This document shows positions 54,842 through 63,682 of a DNA stretch of 64,000 nt, piece after piece. The stretch's first letter is position 1. Each line of letters starts with the position of its first letter. Both the position numbers and the translations under genes were made by a program. The notes below the pieces were generated by a model. It made no database searches, was not told the DNA's origin, and was given only the letters and a program-made list of their open reading frames with translations. Source of the stretch: Croceibacterium aestuarii (GTDB lineage Bacteria; Pseudomonadota; Alphaproteobacteria; Sphingomonadales; Sphingomonadaceae); contig NZ_CP131039.1 in assembly GCF_030657335.1 (NCBI RefSeq), positions 2,868,501 to 2,932,500 on the forward strand, given 5' to 3'.

Positions 54842-55645
54842 GTGGCGCGGCGTGCGATCACCGGCTTTTCCAATCCCACGGTCAAGGCTCTGCGCGCGCT
54901 GCGCGACAAGAAGCATCGCAAGCGCGAGGGACGGTTTCTCGCCGAAGGGCTGCGCCTGTTGACCGACGCGCGCGAAAGCGGCCGGCTCCCGCAAACGCTC
55001 GTCATGGCCGAAGGTCGCGACCCGCACCCTCTGCTCGCCGCGATCGAGGCCGATGTCCAGGCTGGCGGCGGCGACGTCATCGAGACGACTCCCGACATTC
55101 TTTCCAAGATCACCGGGAAGGACAATGCCCAGGCCGTCCTGGGCGTGTTCGACGAATGGAACACCTCGCTCGAAGCGCTCGATCGAGAGGCCGCTCAGAT
55201 CTGGCTGGTGGCGCAGGCGCTGCGCGATCCGGGCAACCTTGGCACCATGCTGAGGACCGGCGATGCGGTCGGTGCCGGCGGTCTGATCCTGATTGACGAT
55301 TGCGCGGATCCGTTCTCCGCCGAGGCGGTGCGCGCCAGCATGGGTGCGGTGTTCACCCAGGCCATCGCCCAGGCGACCTGGGCCGAGTTCCTGCTTTGGC
55401 TACGCACCGGGAAGGGCCAGCTTGTTGCCGCCTCGCTGCGTGAGGCCGTGCCCTACCGCGGAGCGCCCTACGCTGCCCCGTGCTTCATCCTCGTCGGCAA
55501 CGAATCGCGTGGATTGCCTGCGGACTACGAGGCGGTGTGCGACTTGCGGGTGACCATGCCGATGAAAGGCCGCGCCGACAGCCTCAACGCCGCGGTTGCT
55601 GCGGCCGTGCTGGCGTATGAAGTCCTCGCCAGTTTCGAAGCCTGA
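54842..55645 (+). CDS. TrmH-family (SpoU) RNA methyltransferase
   Basis: GTG 54842, seven bases after the HPr stop, gives 267 residues. The N-terminal substrate domain (NPTVKALRALRDKKHRKREG) and the SPOUT domain with QALRDPGNLGTMLRTGDAVG, CFILVGNESRGLP and MPMKGRADSLNAAVAAAVLA fit 2'-O-ribose methyltransferases of 23S rRNA or tRNA; the exact base is unknown. It ends the operon and its stop touches that of the convergent lipoprotein gene. Confidence 0.92.
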   Translation: MARRAITGFSNPTVKALRALRDKKHRKREGRFLAEGLRLLTDARESGRLPQTLVMAEGRDPHPLLAAIEADVQAGGGDVIETTPDILSKITGKDNAQAVLGVFDEWNTSLEALDREAAQIWLVAQALRDPGNLGTMLRTGDAVGAGGLILIDDCADPFSAEAVRASMGAVFTQAIAQATWAEFLLWLRTGKGQLVAASLREAVPYRGAPYAAPCFILVGNESRGLPADYEAVCDLRVTMPMKGRADSLNAAVAAAVLAYEVLASFEA

Positions 55646-56353
55646 TCAATCGCCCGCAACGAGGCTGACGATGCGCCACGTGCCGTTGCGCGAGGCTGCG
55701 CTCAAACGGTAATCGACGAGGCTGCGGAGATCGCTGGTGAGGATGAACCCGTTCTTGCCGTCCCGCGCGGTGACCTGCTGATAGGGGTCGTCGGGCCGCA
55801 GCGCATCGATGGTGACCACGTCCCAGGAAATTCTCTCCAGAATCGCGCTCTCGGGATCCGGCGATTCGCGCAGCGGCACCTTTTCCCCCGTAACCAGCAT
55901 GCCGCTGAACGGATCGACTCCGTCGATGTTCTGGTCGAAGTACCAGGGGATGGTCAGGCCGCCCTGCTTGTTGGCCGAACATCCGAGCGTCAGCAGCTCG
56001 TCGAGCTCGTCCCACAAGTTCCATTCCTTGCCGGTCAAGCGCTTGCGCAGTTCGGCCCGGCCCGAGCCCTCGCCGAAGTCGAGCTTTACGTCCTCTGCCG
56101 CGAGAGCCGCGAATGCCTCGGCGTCGCGCGACTGGACTGCCACGGCGAGATCCTCGCGAAAGGCGTCAGCGCCCTTGAGATCGCCGCACGTGTCTTGTGG
56201 GGCGTAGCGGCCGGCCGCGAGCTTGGCGGCTTCAGGCTTCTCGCCGCCGACCAGCTGCCCCGCCTGCGCGGCGAGGTTTTCCGACGGTGCGTCGTCGCGT
56301 TGGCAGGCGGCCAACAGCAGGACCATCGGCAGAGCCGCGAGCAGAGCCTTCAT
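55646..56353 (-). CDS. Lipoprotein of unknown function
   Basis: The 235-residue protein has a signal and lipobox (VLLLAACQ). A middle part with FREDLAVAVQSRDAEAFAAL and EDVKLDFGEGSGRAELRKRL looks like a nuclear transport factor 2-type helical segment. The C-terminal part (GEKVPLRESPDPESAILERI, GKNGFILTSDLRSLVDYRLS) resembles an SH3-like fold. The role is unknown. Its ATGA start overlaps the stop of rmuC by four bases, so the two are coupled. Confidence 0.78.
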   Translation of the reverse strand: MKALLAALPMVLLLAACQRDDAPSENLAAQAGQLVGGEKPEAAKLAAGRYAPQDTCGDLKGADAFREDLAVAVQSRDAEAFAALAAEDVKLDFGEGSGRAELRKRLTGKEWNLWDELDELLTLGCSANKQGGLTIPWYFDQNIDGVDPFSGMLVTGEKVPLRESPDPESAILERISWDVVTIDALRPDDPYQQVTARDGKNGFILTSDLRSLVDYRLSAASRNGTWRIVSLVAGD

Positions 56354-57699
56354 GCGTCTTCGTTTGCCTCTTCCCTTGTCCCCCCGCCGCCCGGTTGGGT
56401 CAGCGCGAGGGTCTCCACGTCGCCCGATGTATAGCGTGGAGCGTTTTCGACAAGGGGAACATCTTCGATTTCGCGTTTGCCGATCTCGATGCCCTTTTCG
56501 GCCAGGCGCTTGGCCGAAGACAGGACATTGCGCTCGAAACTGCCTACGAACTTGTTGTAATGATTGACCGCCGTTTCGAGCCCGCCGCCGACCCGCTTGA
56601 GATGTTCGGCAGCCACCGCAAGCCGGTCATAGAGCTCTGCTCCCGCCTTGCCGATTTCGACCGCTTCCTTGGCGATGGTGTCCTGTCGCCAGACTTGCGC
56701 CACTGTCCGGGCAATGGCGACGAGATTGGTCGGCGTCGCCAGCAGCACCCCGTTGCGGAAGGCGAAGTCCCATAGCTCCGGATCGGCTTCGAGTGCGGCA
56801 GCGACGAAATGCTCGCCCGGCACGAACATCACCACGTAGTCGGGCGCCTCGTCGAACTGGCTCTGATAGCTCTTGGCGCCGAGTTGCTGGACGTGGTTGC
56901 GCATCGACTTGGCGTGCGCCGCCAGATGGCTGGCGCGCTCTGCGTCATCGTTGCACTCGAACGCCTGCTGATAGGCGTTGAGCGAAACCTTGGCATCGAT
57001 CACCAGCTTTTTCTGGCCCGGCACGTGGACTATGGCATCGGGCCGCAGGCGGCCCTCGGCCGTGTCGATCGAATGTTCGAGACTGAAATCGGTGTGCTGC
57101 GACAATCCGCACTGTTCCAGCACGTTCTGCAGCGCCCGTTCGCCCCAGCGGCCGCGCGCCTTGGGGGCGTTGGTGAGCGAATTGCCGAGCCGCTGCGCCT
57201 CGCGCCGCACTTCCTCCTGCCCCGCGCGCATCGTCTCGATCAGTCCGGTCAGCTGGCCGAAGCTGTCGACCCGCTTGGCCTCCAGGGACGAAACATGCTC
57301 TTCGTATGTCTTGAGCCGCTGGTGGACGGGTTCGAGCAGCGCCTTGACCGCTTCCTTGCTCGCCGCTTCGGCATGGCCGAAGCGCTCGCTCGCGGCCTTG
57401 AGGAAGGCATCCTGCGCCTTCGACAACACTTCGCCGCCGGTCGCCTTGAACTGCGCCAGCAACTCCTCGCGCGCCTCTTTCAGCGCGGCGATCTGCTTGT
57501 CGAAGTTCTCGGCATTGGCACGCAGTGTCGCGAGTTCGATCTGCGCTGCGGCCAACTCGGTGGCGGCCCTCTTGAATTCCTCTTCACGCTTGCCGAGTTC
57601 GGCCTGGAACCCGGCAGCCGGGCGGTTGCCGAGGAACCAACCCGCGGCAAGGCCCGCGATCAGCGCGACGATGAGGAGAATAGCGGCGGTTGTGTCCAT
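56350..57699 (-). CDS. rmuC: DNA recombination protein RmuC
   Basis: ATG 57699 gives 449 residues: one N-terminal membrane helix (AAILLIVALIAGLAAGWFLG), a long coiled coil of about 130 residues, then the nuclease-like RmuC domain (RGRWGERALQNVLEQCGLSQ, DAIVHVPGQKKLVIDAKVSL, DYVVMFVPGEHFVAAALEAD). RmuC limits DNA inversions in E. coli. It heads a two-gene run with the lipoprotein at 55646. Confidence 0.94.
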   Translation of the reverse strand: MDTTAAILLIVALIAGLAAGWFLGNRPAAGFQAELGKREEEFKRAATELAAAQIELATLRANAENFDKQIAALKEAREELLAQFKATGGEVLSKAQDAFLKAASERFGHAEAASKEAVKALLEPVHQRLKTYEEHVSSLEAKRVDSFGQLTGLIETMRAGQEEVRREAQRLGNSLTNAPKARGRWGERALQNVLEQCGLSQHTDFSLEHSIDTAEGRLRPDAIVHVPGQKKLVIDAKVSLNAYQQAFECNDDAERASHLAAHAKSMRNHVQQLGAKSYQSQFDEAPDYVVMFVPGEHFVAAALEADPELWDFAFRNGVLLATPTNLVAIARTVAQVWRQDTIAKEAVEIGKAGAELYDRLAVAAEHLKRVGGGLETAVNHYNKFVGSFERNVLSSAKRLAEKGIEIGKREIEDVPLVENAPRYTSGDVETLALTQPGGGGTREEANEDA

Positions 57700-57834
57700 A
57701 GCTCGACCGGATAGGATGGGAACAGAGCGCGAACCTAGGCCGCGACCCTCGACGGCACAAGCCTGTGCACGCAGCATTCCCCCGCCGATCGCGGCGGGGC
57801 GTCCATAATCCCCCTTGAGATTCGCCCCGCTCAG

Positions 57835-57855
57835 ATTGTATGGGACACATACAAT
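57835..57855. promoter_or_regulatory. Perfect inverted repeat upstream of fhs, operator candidate
   Basis: ATTGTATG (57835-57842) and CATACAAT (57848-57855) are perfect inverted arms around GGACA. The TTGTAT-ATACAA plan resembles sites of GntR-family regulators. It lies 65 bases before the fhs start and next to a possible TTGAGA -35, the right place for a repressor. Confidence 0.55.
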
Positions 57856-57919
57856 TTCAGATTTGCGAAGTTTTCGCGTAAGTGAAGCGACCGCCAGAAC
57901 AAACCGGAGAGAACGCCCG

Positions 57920-59581
57920 ATGCCGACCGATATCGAAATCGCCCGCCAGGCCACCCTGAAGCCCATCGCCGAGGTGGCTGCCAAGGCCGGCGTGCCGGAC
58001 GAAGCGCTGATCCCCTACGGCAAGTACAAGGCCAAGGTCGACCGCGACCTCCTTCCCGCGGCGGCCAAGCCCGGTAAGCTGATCCTGGTGACCGCCATCA
58101 ACCCGACTCCCGCGGGAGAAGGCAAGACCACCACCTCGGTCGGTCTCAGCGACGCGCTCCACCGGATCGGCAAGAAGGCCATGCTGTGCCTGCGCGAACC
58201 GAGCCTCGGCCCGTGCTTCGGCATGAAGGGCGGCGGCGCCGGCGGCGGCAAGAGCCAGGTCATGCCGATGGACGAGATCAATCTCCACTTCACCGGCGAC
58301 TTCCACGCCATCACCAGTGCGCACAACCTGCTTTCGGCGATGATCGACAATTCGATCTACTGGGGCAACCCGCACGACATCGACGTGCGGCGGGTGACCT
58401 GGAAGCGCGTGCTCGACATGAACGACCGGGCGCTGCGCCAGATCGTCGGTCCGCTCGGCGGCGTGGCCAACGGCTTTCCGCGCGAGAGCGGCTTCGACAT
58501 CACCGTCGCCAGCGAGATCATGGCCATCCTGTGCCTCGCGTCCGACATCGCCGACCTGCAAAAGCGCATGGGCGACATCATCATCGGCTACACCCGCAAG
58601 CGCGAGCCGGTCTATTGCCGCGACATCAAGGCCGACAGCGCGATGGCCGTGCTGCTCAAGGACGCGATCCAGCCTAATCTGGTGCAGACGCTGGAGAACA
58701 ACCCGGCCTTCCTCCACGGCGGCCCGTTCGCCAACATCGCCCACGGCTGCAACTCGGTGATCGCCACCAAGACCGCGATGACCATGGCCGAATACACCGT
58801 CACCGAAGCCGGCTTCGGCGCGGACCTCGGGGCGGAAAAGTTCATGGACATCAAGTGCCGGCTCGCCGGGCTCGCGCCCGACGCGATCGTGCTGGTTGCC
58901 ACCGTGCGCGCGCTCAAGATGAACGGCGGCGTAGCCAAGAAGGATCTCGAAAAGCCCGACGTCGATGCCGTGCGCAAGGGTTCGGTAAACCTCGAGCGGC
59001 ACATCGAAAACCTCAACAAGTTCGGCATCAATCCGACTGTCGCAATCAACCATTTCTACCTCGATACCGACGAGGAAATCGCCGTGATCCAGGAGATGGC
59101 CGCGAAATACGGCACCGAGGCGGTGATCTGCAAGCACTGGGCCGAAGGCGGCGCCGGCGCTGAAGAGCTGGCCAGGATCGTTGCCGCCAAGGCCGACAAG
59201 GGCGCCGCCTTCAAGACGCTCTATCCCGACGAGATGCCACTGGCCGACAAGATCGAAACCGTCTGCAAGGAGGTTTACAGGGCCGAGAGCGTGAGCATGT
59301 CGCCCGCGGTGAGGAACCAGCTCAAGCAGTGGGAAGAGATGGGCTACGGCAAGTTCCCGGTGTGCATGGCCAAGACGCAGTACTCGTTCTCCACCGACCC
59401 CACCGCGCTCGGCGCGCCGACCGGCTTCGAAGTCAACATCCGCGAAGTCCGCATCTCGGCGGGCGCGGGCTTCATCGTCGCCATCGCCGGCGACATCATG
59501 ACGATGCCCGGCCTGCCCAGAGTCCCCAGCGCCGAGAACATCTATCTCGACGAAAACGGCCAGATCGAAGGACTGTTCTGA
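57920..59581 (+). CDS. fhs: Formate-tetrahydrofolate ligase
   Basis: The 553-residue enzyme makes 10-formyl-THF from formate, THF and ATP. The P-loop [10 protein letters not shown] (62-71), [19 protein letters not shown], and [20 protein letters not shown] are diagnostic. The C-terminal [20 protein letters not shown] is also family-typical. ATG follows GGAGAG. It is a single-gene unit with a terminator after it. An inverted repeat upstream may control it. Confidence 0.98.
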   Translation: MPTDIEIARQATLKPIAEVAAKAGVPDEALIPYGKYKAKVDRDLLPAAAKPGKLILVTAINPTPAGEGKTTTSVGLSDALHRIGKKAMLCLREPSLGPCFGMKGGGAGGGKSQVMPMDEINLHFTGDFHAITSAHNLLSAMIDNSIYWGNPHDIDVRRVTWKRVLDMNDRALRQIVGPLGGVANGFPRESGFDITVASEIMAILCLASDIADLQKRMGDIIIGYTRKREPVYCRDIKADSAMAVLLKDAIQPNLVQTLENNPAFLHGGPFANIAHGCNSVIATKTAMTMAEYTVTEAGFGADLGAEKFMDIKCRLAGLAPDAIVLVATVRALKMNGGVAKKDLEKPDVDAVRKGSVNLERHIENLNKFGINPTVAINHFYLDTDEEIAVIQEMAAKYGTEAVICKHWAEGGAGAEELARIVAAKADKGAAFKTLYPDEMPLADKIETVCKEVYRAESVSMSPAVRNQLKQWEEMGYGKFPVCMAKTQYSFSTDPTALGAPTGFEVNIREVRISAGAGFIVAIAGDIMTMPGLPRVPSAENIYLDENGQIEGLF

Positions 59582-59612
59582 AGCCGCTTCCGGCAATCGC
59601 CGAACATGCGAG

Positions 59613-59638
59613 AGGGCCGTCCGAAAGGGCGGCCCTTT
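59613..59638 (+). terminator. Rho-independent terminator of fhs
   Basis: AGGGCCGTCC (59613-59622) pairs with GGGCGGCCCT (59627-59636) over a GAAA loop, with one wobble, followed by a short T run. It lies 31 nt after the fhs stop. Confidence 0.88.
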
Positions 59639-59639
59639 C

Positions 59640-60020
59640 CTATTCGGCCTTGCGCGACTGCCACGGCCAGCGGCCGTCGATTTCGACCTCGAGGCTGAAG
59701 CTGAGAAAGGTCCGGATGATGACGATGAGGCCGAGCACCAGCACGCTCTCCAACGTCGGTTCGACCGCCACCGTGCGAATGATATCGGCGGCGACGAGCA
59801 GTTCCAGCCCGGTCAGGATCGAGCGCCCCAGCGTCTTGCGGAAGGCCGGCACCAAATCCACGCCGCCGCCGGCCCGATCTCGTCCGCGTGCGCCGGCGAA
59901 GGCTCCGGCGAAATTGAACATCGCGAGGAGCGATCCCACGATGATCACGGCAATCCCGGCGACCTCGAATCCGCGCGCCACCGTGGTGGCGATCGTCAGC
60001 ATCTGGGCGTCTGTCAGCAT
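59640..60020 (-). CDS. DUF1622 membrane protein
   Basis: From ATG 60020 the product has 126 residues with three helices: GFEVAGIAVIIVGSLLAMFN, ILTGLELLVAADIIRTVAV and VLVLGLIVIIRTFLSFSLEV. The FRKTLGRSILTGLELLVAAD segment is the DUF1622 signature. No function is known. It converges on fhs with the terminator between them and is divergent from the copper-binding gene, with 101 nt between starts. Confidence 0.85.
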   Translation of the reverse strand: MLTDAQMLTIATTVARGFEVAGIAVIIVGSLLAMFNFAGAFAGARGRDRAGGGVDLVPAFRKTLGRSILTGLELLVAADIIRTVAVEPTLESVLVLGLIVIIRTFLSFSLEVEIDGRWPWQSRKAE

Positions 60021-60121
60021 GACGTTCGAAATGGACGAACCGGGGCCTGCGTTCCATCGGATCGGTGGAGGACCCGGAACCGGCCGCACCCATGCGCGCT
60101 TTCCCTGCGAAGGAGAAGGCC

Positions 60122-60562
60122 ATGTCGATCAAGGAAATGATCAAGGAACACCCCGCGGTGGGCGACGACTACAACGAGGCGCTCGCCGAAGCGGTCAAGC
60201 ATGCGATGTACTGCGCAGCGATTTGCAACTCGTGCGCCGACGCCTGCAGCGCCGAGGAGATGGACATGCGCCGCTGCATCCGCCTGTGTATGGACTGTGC
60301 GGACGTCTGCACCGCGACCTATCGCGTCGCCACGCGGCGGACCGACGAGAACCGCCAGCTCATCCGCACGATGCTCGCCACCTGCATCGAGGCCTGCGAG
60401 ACCTGCCGCGCGGAATGCGAACAGCATGACACCGACCACTGCCGGCGGTGCGCCAAGATGTGCCAGGAGTGCGCCGACGATTGCCGCAAGGCGCTGGAAT
60501 CGCTGAACGACGAAGTTCACTCCGAAGGCGGAGCCAGCACTTTCGCGCACAACGCCGGCTGA
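60122..60562 (+). CDS. Four-helix-bundle copper-binding (Csp-like) protein
   Basis: The 146-residue protein starts at ATG 60122 after GAAGGAGAAGGCC. It has 17 cysteines in CxxxC/CxxC steps along four helices (CAAICNSCADAC, CIRLCMDCADVC, CIEACETCRAEC, CRRCAKMCQECADDC). The pattern is that of copper storage proteins, which fill the bundle core with Cu(I). No export signal is present, so it would act in the cytoplasm like Csp3. It is divergent from DUF1622 and converges on tesB. Confidence 0.92.
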   Translation: MSIKEMIKEHPAVGDDYNEALAEAVKHAMYCAAICNSCADACSAEEMDMRRCIRLCMDCADVCTATYRVATRRTDENRQLIRTMLATCIEACETCRAECEQHDTDHCRRCAKMCQECADDCRKALESLNDEVHSEGGASTFAHNAG

Positions 60563-60568
60563 AACGCG

Positions 60569-61447
60569 TCAGCGCGCGGCGCGGAGCATCCCTTCCTGCG
60601 CCACGCTGGCGACCAGGGTGCCGTCCTGCGCGAATATCTGGCCATGGTTGAGGCCCCTCGCCCCGCCCGTCCACGGGCTTTCCATCGCGTAGAGCAGCCA
60701 TTCGTCGACCCGTGCATCGGCATGGAACCACAGCGCGTGGTCGAGGCTCGCCCCGCGCACGTCGCCGCGGGCGAAGGACAGCGGGTGCGGAAGCAGGCTC
60801 GTCGCCATCAGCCGCATGTCGGACCAGTAGGCAAGGATCGCGCGGTGCAGCGACGGGTCGTCCGGCAAGGGCGCGCGGACGCGGAACCAGACATATTGCC
60901 GCGGCTCGCCCGGCGCGCGGTCGAGAAGGTCGCTTGGATTGATCGAACGAACCTCGATCGGGCGCGGGCGGAGCATAATCGGCGGCGCGTTGGGGGCGAT
61001 TTCGTCCCAGTGCCGCGCGAGCAACACATGCTCCGATTCGAGTTCGTCAGGACCAGCCACGTCGGGCATCATGGCCGACTGGTGCGCAAACCCACGCTCG
61101 CGCTTGTGGAACGATGCGGAGCAAGCGAACACGGGCTTGCCCTGCTGCGTTGCGGTCAGCCGGCGATTGGAGAAGCTGCCCCCGTCGAACACGCGGGTGA
61201 CCTCGAATTCGATCGGGAAGTCTTCGCTCGCTCCGCGCAGGAAATAGGCGTGCAGCGAATGCGCCGGCCGACCGGCATCCACCGTAGCCTGCGCGGCGAC
61301 TAGCGCCTGCGCAACGACCTGGCCGCCGAAGACGCGGCCAATGCCCTCGACACGGCGCGGTCCTTCGAAGCGGTCGTTGCCGAGCGGCTCGAGCGTCAGC
61401 AGTTCGAGCAGTTGGGCGACGAGCAATTCGGGCGAGGGATCGGCCAT
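60569..61447 (-). CDS. tesB: Acyl-CoA thioesterase II
   Basis: The 292-residue protein is a double hotdog enzyme that frees fatty acids from acyl-CoA. LEPLGNDRFEGPR, RVFGGQVVAQALVAAQATVD, SLHAYFLRGAS and the second half with SLDHALWFHADARVDEWLLY and GLNHGQIFAQDGTLVASVAQ are the family marks; the active Asp is in SLDHALWFH. Start ATG 61447 is the one in register with the family. It follows the cupin gene by 35 nt on the same strand. Confidence 0.94.
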   Translation of the reverse strand: MADPSPELLVAQLLELLTLEPLGNDRFEGPRRVEGIGRVFGGQVVAQALVAAQATVDAGRPAHSLHAYFLRGASEDFPIEFEVTRVFDGGSFSNRRLTATQQGKPVFACSASFHKRERGFAHQSAMMPDVAGPDELESEHVLLARHWDEIAPNAPPIMLRPRPIEVRSINPSDLLDRAPGEPRQYVWFRVRAPLPDDPSLHRAILAYWSDMRLMATSLLPHPLSFARGDVRGASLDHALWFHADARVDEWLLYAMESPWTGGARGLNHGQIFAQDGTLVASVAQEGMLRAAR

Positions 61448-61482
61448 CCCAAGGCTTTGGAAGCCGCTGCGGCGGCGGTCAA

Positions 61483-62364
61483 CTAGTCCTTCGCGCCAAG
61501 ACGGCGCAGCGCGCGCCAGGCGTAGGCCTTGGCCGCGTTGCGCCGCGGCCAACGGCCGGGTCGGCGTGGATCGAGACCCCGCGCGCGCAACCACTTGTTC
61601 ATGGCCCAGGCATCGGCCTCGGCGAAGCTCCAGGTCGAGCGCCAGGTGATCGACAGCGAGATCGAGACCGCGGGGCCGTTCTTGACGAAGTGGGGCGCCA
61701 TGACCGGCACGAAGATCGCATCGCCGGGATCGAGCGCGAACGGAGTGCCGCCCGCGAGCAGGCCGTCGTCCCACTTCAGTTCGCGTGCGCCGCCGGTGTG
61801 ATAGCCTTCATGAACATGGTCGGGCGCGAAGCGCGCGTCGTTCGCCGGAAACACCGTCATCACCTTGGAGCCGACCAACTGCAGCAGAATATTGTGCTCG
61901 GGGTCGAAGTGATAGGGCGTCACCGCATCCGGACTGGAGACGAAGATGAAGCCCTGCGTCTTGAGCATCCGGCCCGTCTTGGCTGTAATCTCGCCCTCGA
62001 TCTCGCCCAGGAGCCCGGCGAGCAGCGCGGCATAGGCCGGGTCTTGTTCGATGTTCTTGAGCACGCACCAGCTGCCGCTGGTGGCAATGTGGCGGATCGT
62101 TTCGCCGATGGTCATGCCGTTCGAACCGGGTTTGCCATCGACGCCGATTGGCAGGTCGCCCTTGTTGTATTCGACTGACGTCTCGGGCAGCGCCTCGCCC
62201 AGCGCCGCGAGCGCGTCGAGTGCCAGCAAGGGGTGCTCGCGCAACTCGTGGCGCAGCACATGCGGAACTTCCGGGTAGTTCCGGGCAAACATTTCGCGCG
62301 AGGCCGCAGGGAACGCCCGGCAGGCGAACGCCTCGCCGGAAAAGGTCGTGTCGATAGCAGTCAT
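61483..62364 (-). CDS. Cupin/JmjC-like putative Fe(II) dioxygenase
   Basis: The 293-residue protein has a jelly-roll core with possible iron ligands in VTPYHFDPEHNILLQLVG (HxD) and a later His in VMAPHFVKNG. FVSSPDAVTPYHFDPEH and FALDPGDAIFVPVMAPHF are typical of the cupin-like/JmjC class, which hydroxylates proteins or small molecules. The substrate is not known. Its start overlaps the acetyltransferase stop by four bases, so the two proteins are made together. Confidence 0.8.
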   Translation of the reverse strand: MTAIDTTFSGEAFACRAFPAASREMFARNYPEVPHVLRHELREHPLLALDALAALGEALPETSVEYNKGDLPIGVDGKPGSNGMTIGETIRHIATSGSWCVLKNIEQDPAYAALLAGLLGEIEGEITAKTGRMLKTQGFIFVSSPDAVTPYHFDPEHNILLQLVGSKVMTVFPANDARFAPDHVHEGYHTGGARELKWDDGLLAGGTPFALDPGDAIFVPVMAPHFVKNGPAVSISLSITWRSTWSFAEADAWAMNKWLRARGLDPRRPGRWPRRNAAKAYAWRALRRLGAKD

Positions 62365-63524
62365 TCGAGGTCTCCTGCCGTCCGCCCGGTCTCGCGCCGG
62401 GCCAGAGCGCGGAAAAGGGTCCGGCGCTTCGGCCCACCGAGAGCGATGTTGACCCGTCCTATCGGGCGCCGCTCGGTCCACAAGTGGTCGATCATCGGGT
62501 GATCCGCCGCGGCACAACTGTCGGTCCATTCGATCCCGGGCCGTTCGAGCACCGCCAGGTTCTCGCGCTGCAGCAGCACGCCGGGCGAATAGCGGGAATA
62601 GCGTTCGTCGAACGCGGTCTTGTACGAGAAGGCGCCCGGCGGGGTGAGAAAACTGGCGAGCATCGCCACGGGTTCGCCGTCGATTCTCAGCCCGAGCCGT
62701 TCAAGCTTTCCGCGCGCCGCGGCTCCGTCGATCGCGTGGCGAAACAGCGCTTCGGTGCCCGGGGAACTGGCCAGTGCCGAACCTTCGGCCCCTTTCCAGC
62801 CCGAGCGTTCAAGCGCCAGAAATTCGTCGATCCAGGTCTCCAGGCCTTCGCTGTCGATGCTGCGGCACACTTCGAAGCGGCCTTCTTCTTCCAGCCGGCG
62901 GCGCTGGCGGCGCAGTTCCTTGCGCTTTTTTGCGCCCAACGCCGCTTCGAAATAGTCTGCAGGCGCAAGCTCGGAAGCAAGCATGGCGCGCTCCTCGCGC
63001 TTGACCAGCCAAGCTTCGCGACCGTCTTTAGAACAGACCGCTTTGAGCGCATCCCATAGCGCGCCCTGCAGCGGCACGTGGGTCAGATGAAGAAACAGCG
63101 CGGGACCGGCGTTGCCGTCCAGCCAATCGAACAGCTCGCGCCAGAACGCGGTTTCGAAACCGCGCGCCACGAGCGGCGATCCGAGGAAGCAATTGCTGTG
63201 GATCCAGGTCGACCATTGCGGAAAGGGGTACTGGTAATAGGCGAGATCGCGGCGCAGCGGCATCACCGCGGCGAGTTGGCCTTCGCTTTCGAGGCACAGC
63301 AACCTGACCCGGCGGCGAGGATCGAACATCCGCAGCGACGGCAGCAGATACCAGCTTTCGAAGAAGGGATTGGGCTCGGCTGCCCGCTCCGCCAACGCAT
63401 CCCAGCGGCTCTGCTGCTCTGCTCCGCCGAATTCCTCCCATTCGCGATCCACCATGCGCCAGGTGTCGGCGCGCGCCTCCGGCGGGCGCGCAAGGGGTTC
63501 GGCGCTGGCGGGCCTGGTGGCCAT
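62361..63524 (-). CDS. FemAB/CelD-type GNAT acetyltransferase
   Basis: The 387-residue protein has two GNAT-like halves: FFESWYLLPSLRMFDPRRRV, LAAVMPLRRDLAYYQYPFPQ and a basic helix KKRKELRRQRRRLEEEG in the first, then GEPVAMLASFLTPPGAFSYK and YSPGVLLQRENLAVL in the second. Such proteins transfer acyl or aminoacyl groups to cell-surface polymers or to small molecules. Coupled to the cupin gene by ATGA, it suggests a two-step modification. Substrate unknown. Confidence 0.83.
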   Translation of the reverse strand: MATRPASAEPLARPPEARADTWRMVDREWEEFGGAEQQSRWDALAERAAEPNPFFESWYLLPSLRMFDPRRRVRLLCLESEGQLAAVMPLRRDLAYYQYPFPQWSTWIHSNCFLGSPLVARGFETAFWRELFDWLDGNAGPALFLHLTHVPLQGALWDALKAVCSKDGREAWLVKREERAMLASELAPADYFEAALGAKKRKELRRQRRRLEEEGRFEVCRSIDSEGLETWIDEFLALERSGWKGAEGSALASSPGTEALFRHAIDGAAARGKLERLGLRIDGEPVAMLASFLTPPGAFSYKTAFDERYSRYSPGVLLQRENLAVLERPGIEWTDSCAAADHPMIDHLWTERRPIGRVNIALGGPKRRTLFRALARRETGRTAGDLE

Positions 63525-63623
63525 GCTTGGCGTTAACCTTCGTAGAGGCGGCCGGGCGTGCCGTCGCCCCGGCGATACGATTGCAAGACCAAGGAAGGAT
63601 TAACGAACTCCGCCCGGACCATG

Positions 63624-63654
63624 AAAAACCCCGCCCGGATTGCTCTGGGCGGGG
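63624..63654 (-). terminator. Rho-independent terminator of hppA
   Basis: On the minus strand CCCCGCCC (63654-63647) and GGGCGGGG (63636-63629) pair over a ten-base loop, followed by TTTTT (63628-63624). It lies 28 nt after the hppA stop. Confidence 0.9.
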
Positions 63655-63682
63655 CCTTTCGACCAATCTGTGCCGTTCCGGG

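Noticed and set aside
60021-60121. Copper-regulator (CueR-type) operator between DUF1622 and the copper-binding gene
   Set aside because: No dyad of the expected spacing was found; the sequence is GC-rich without a clear palindrome.
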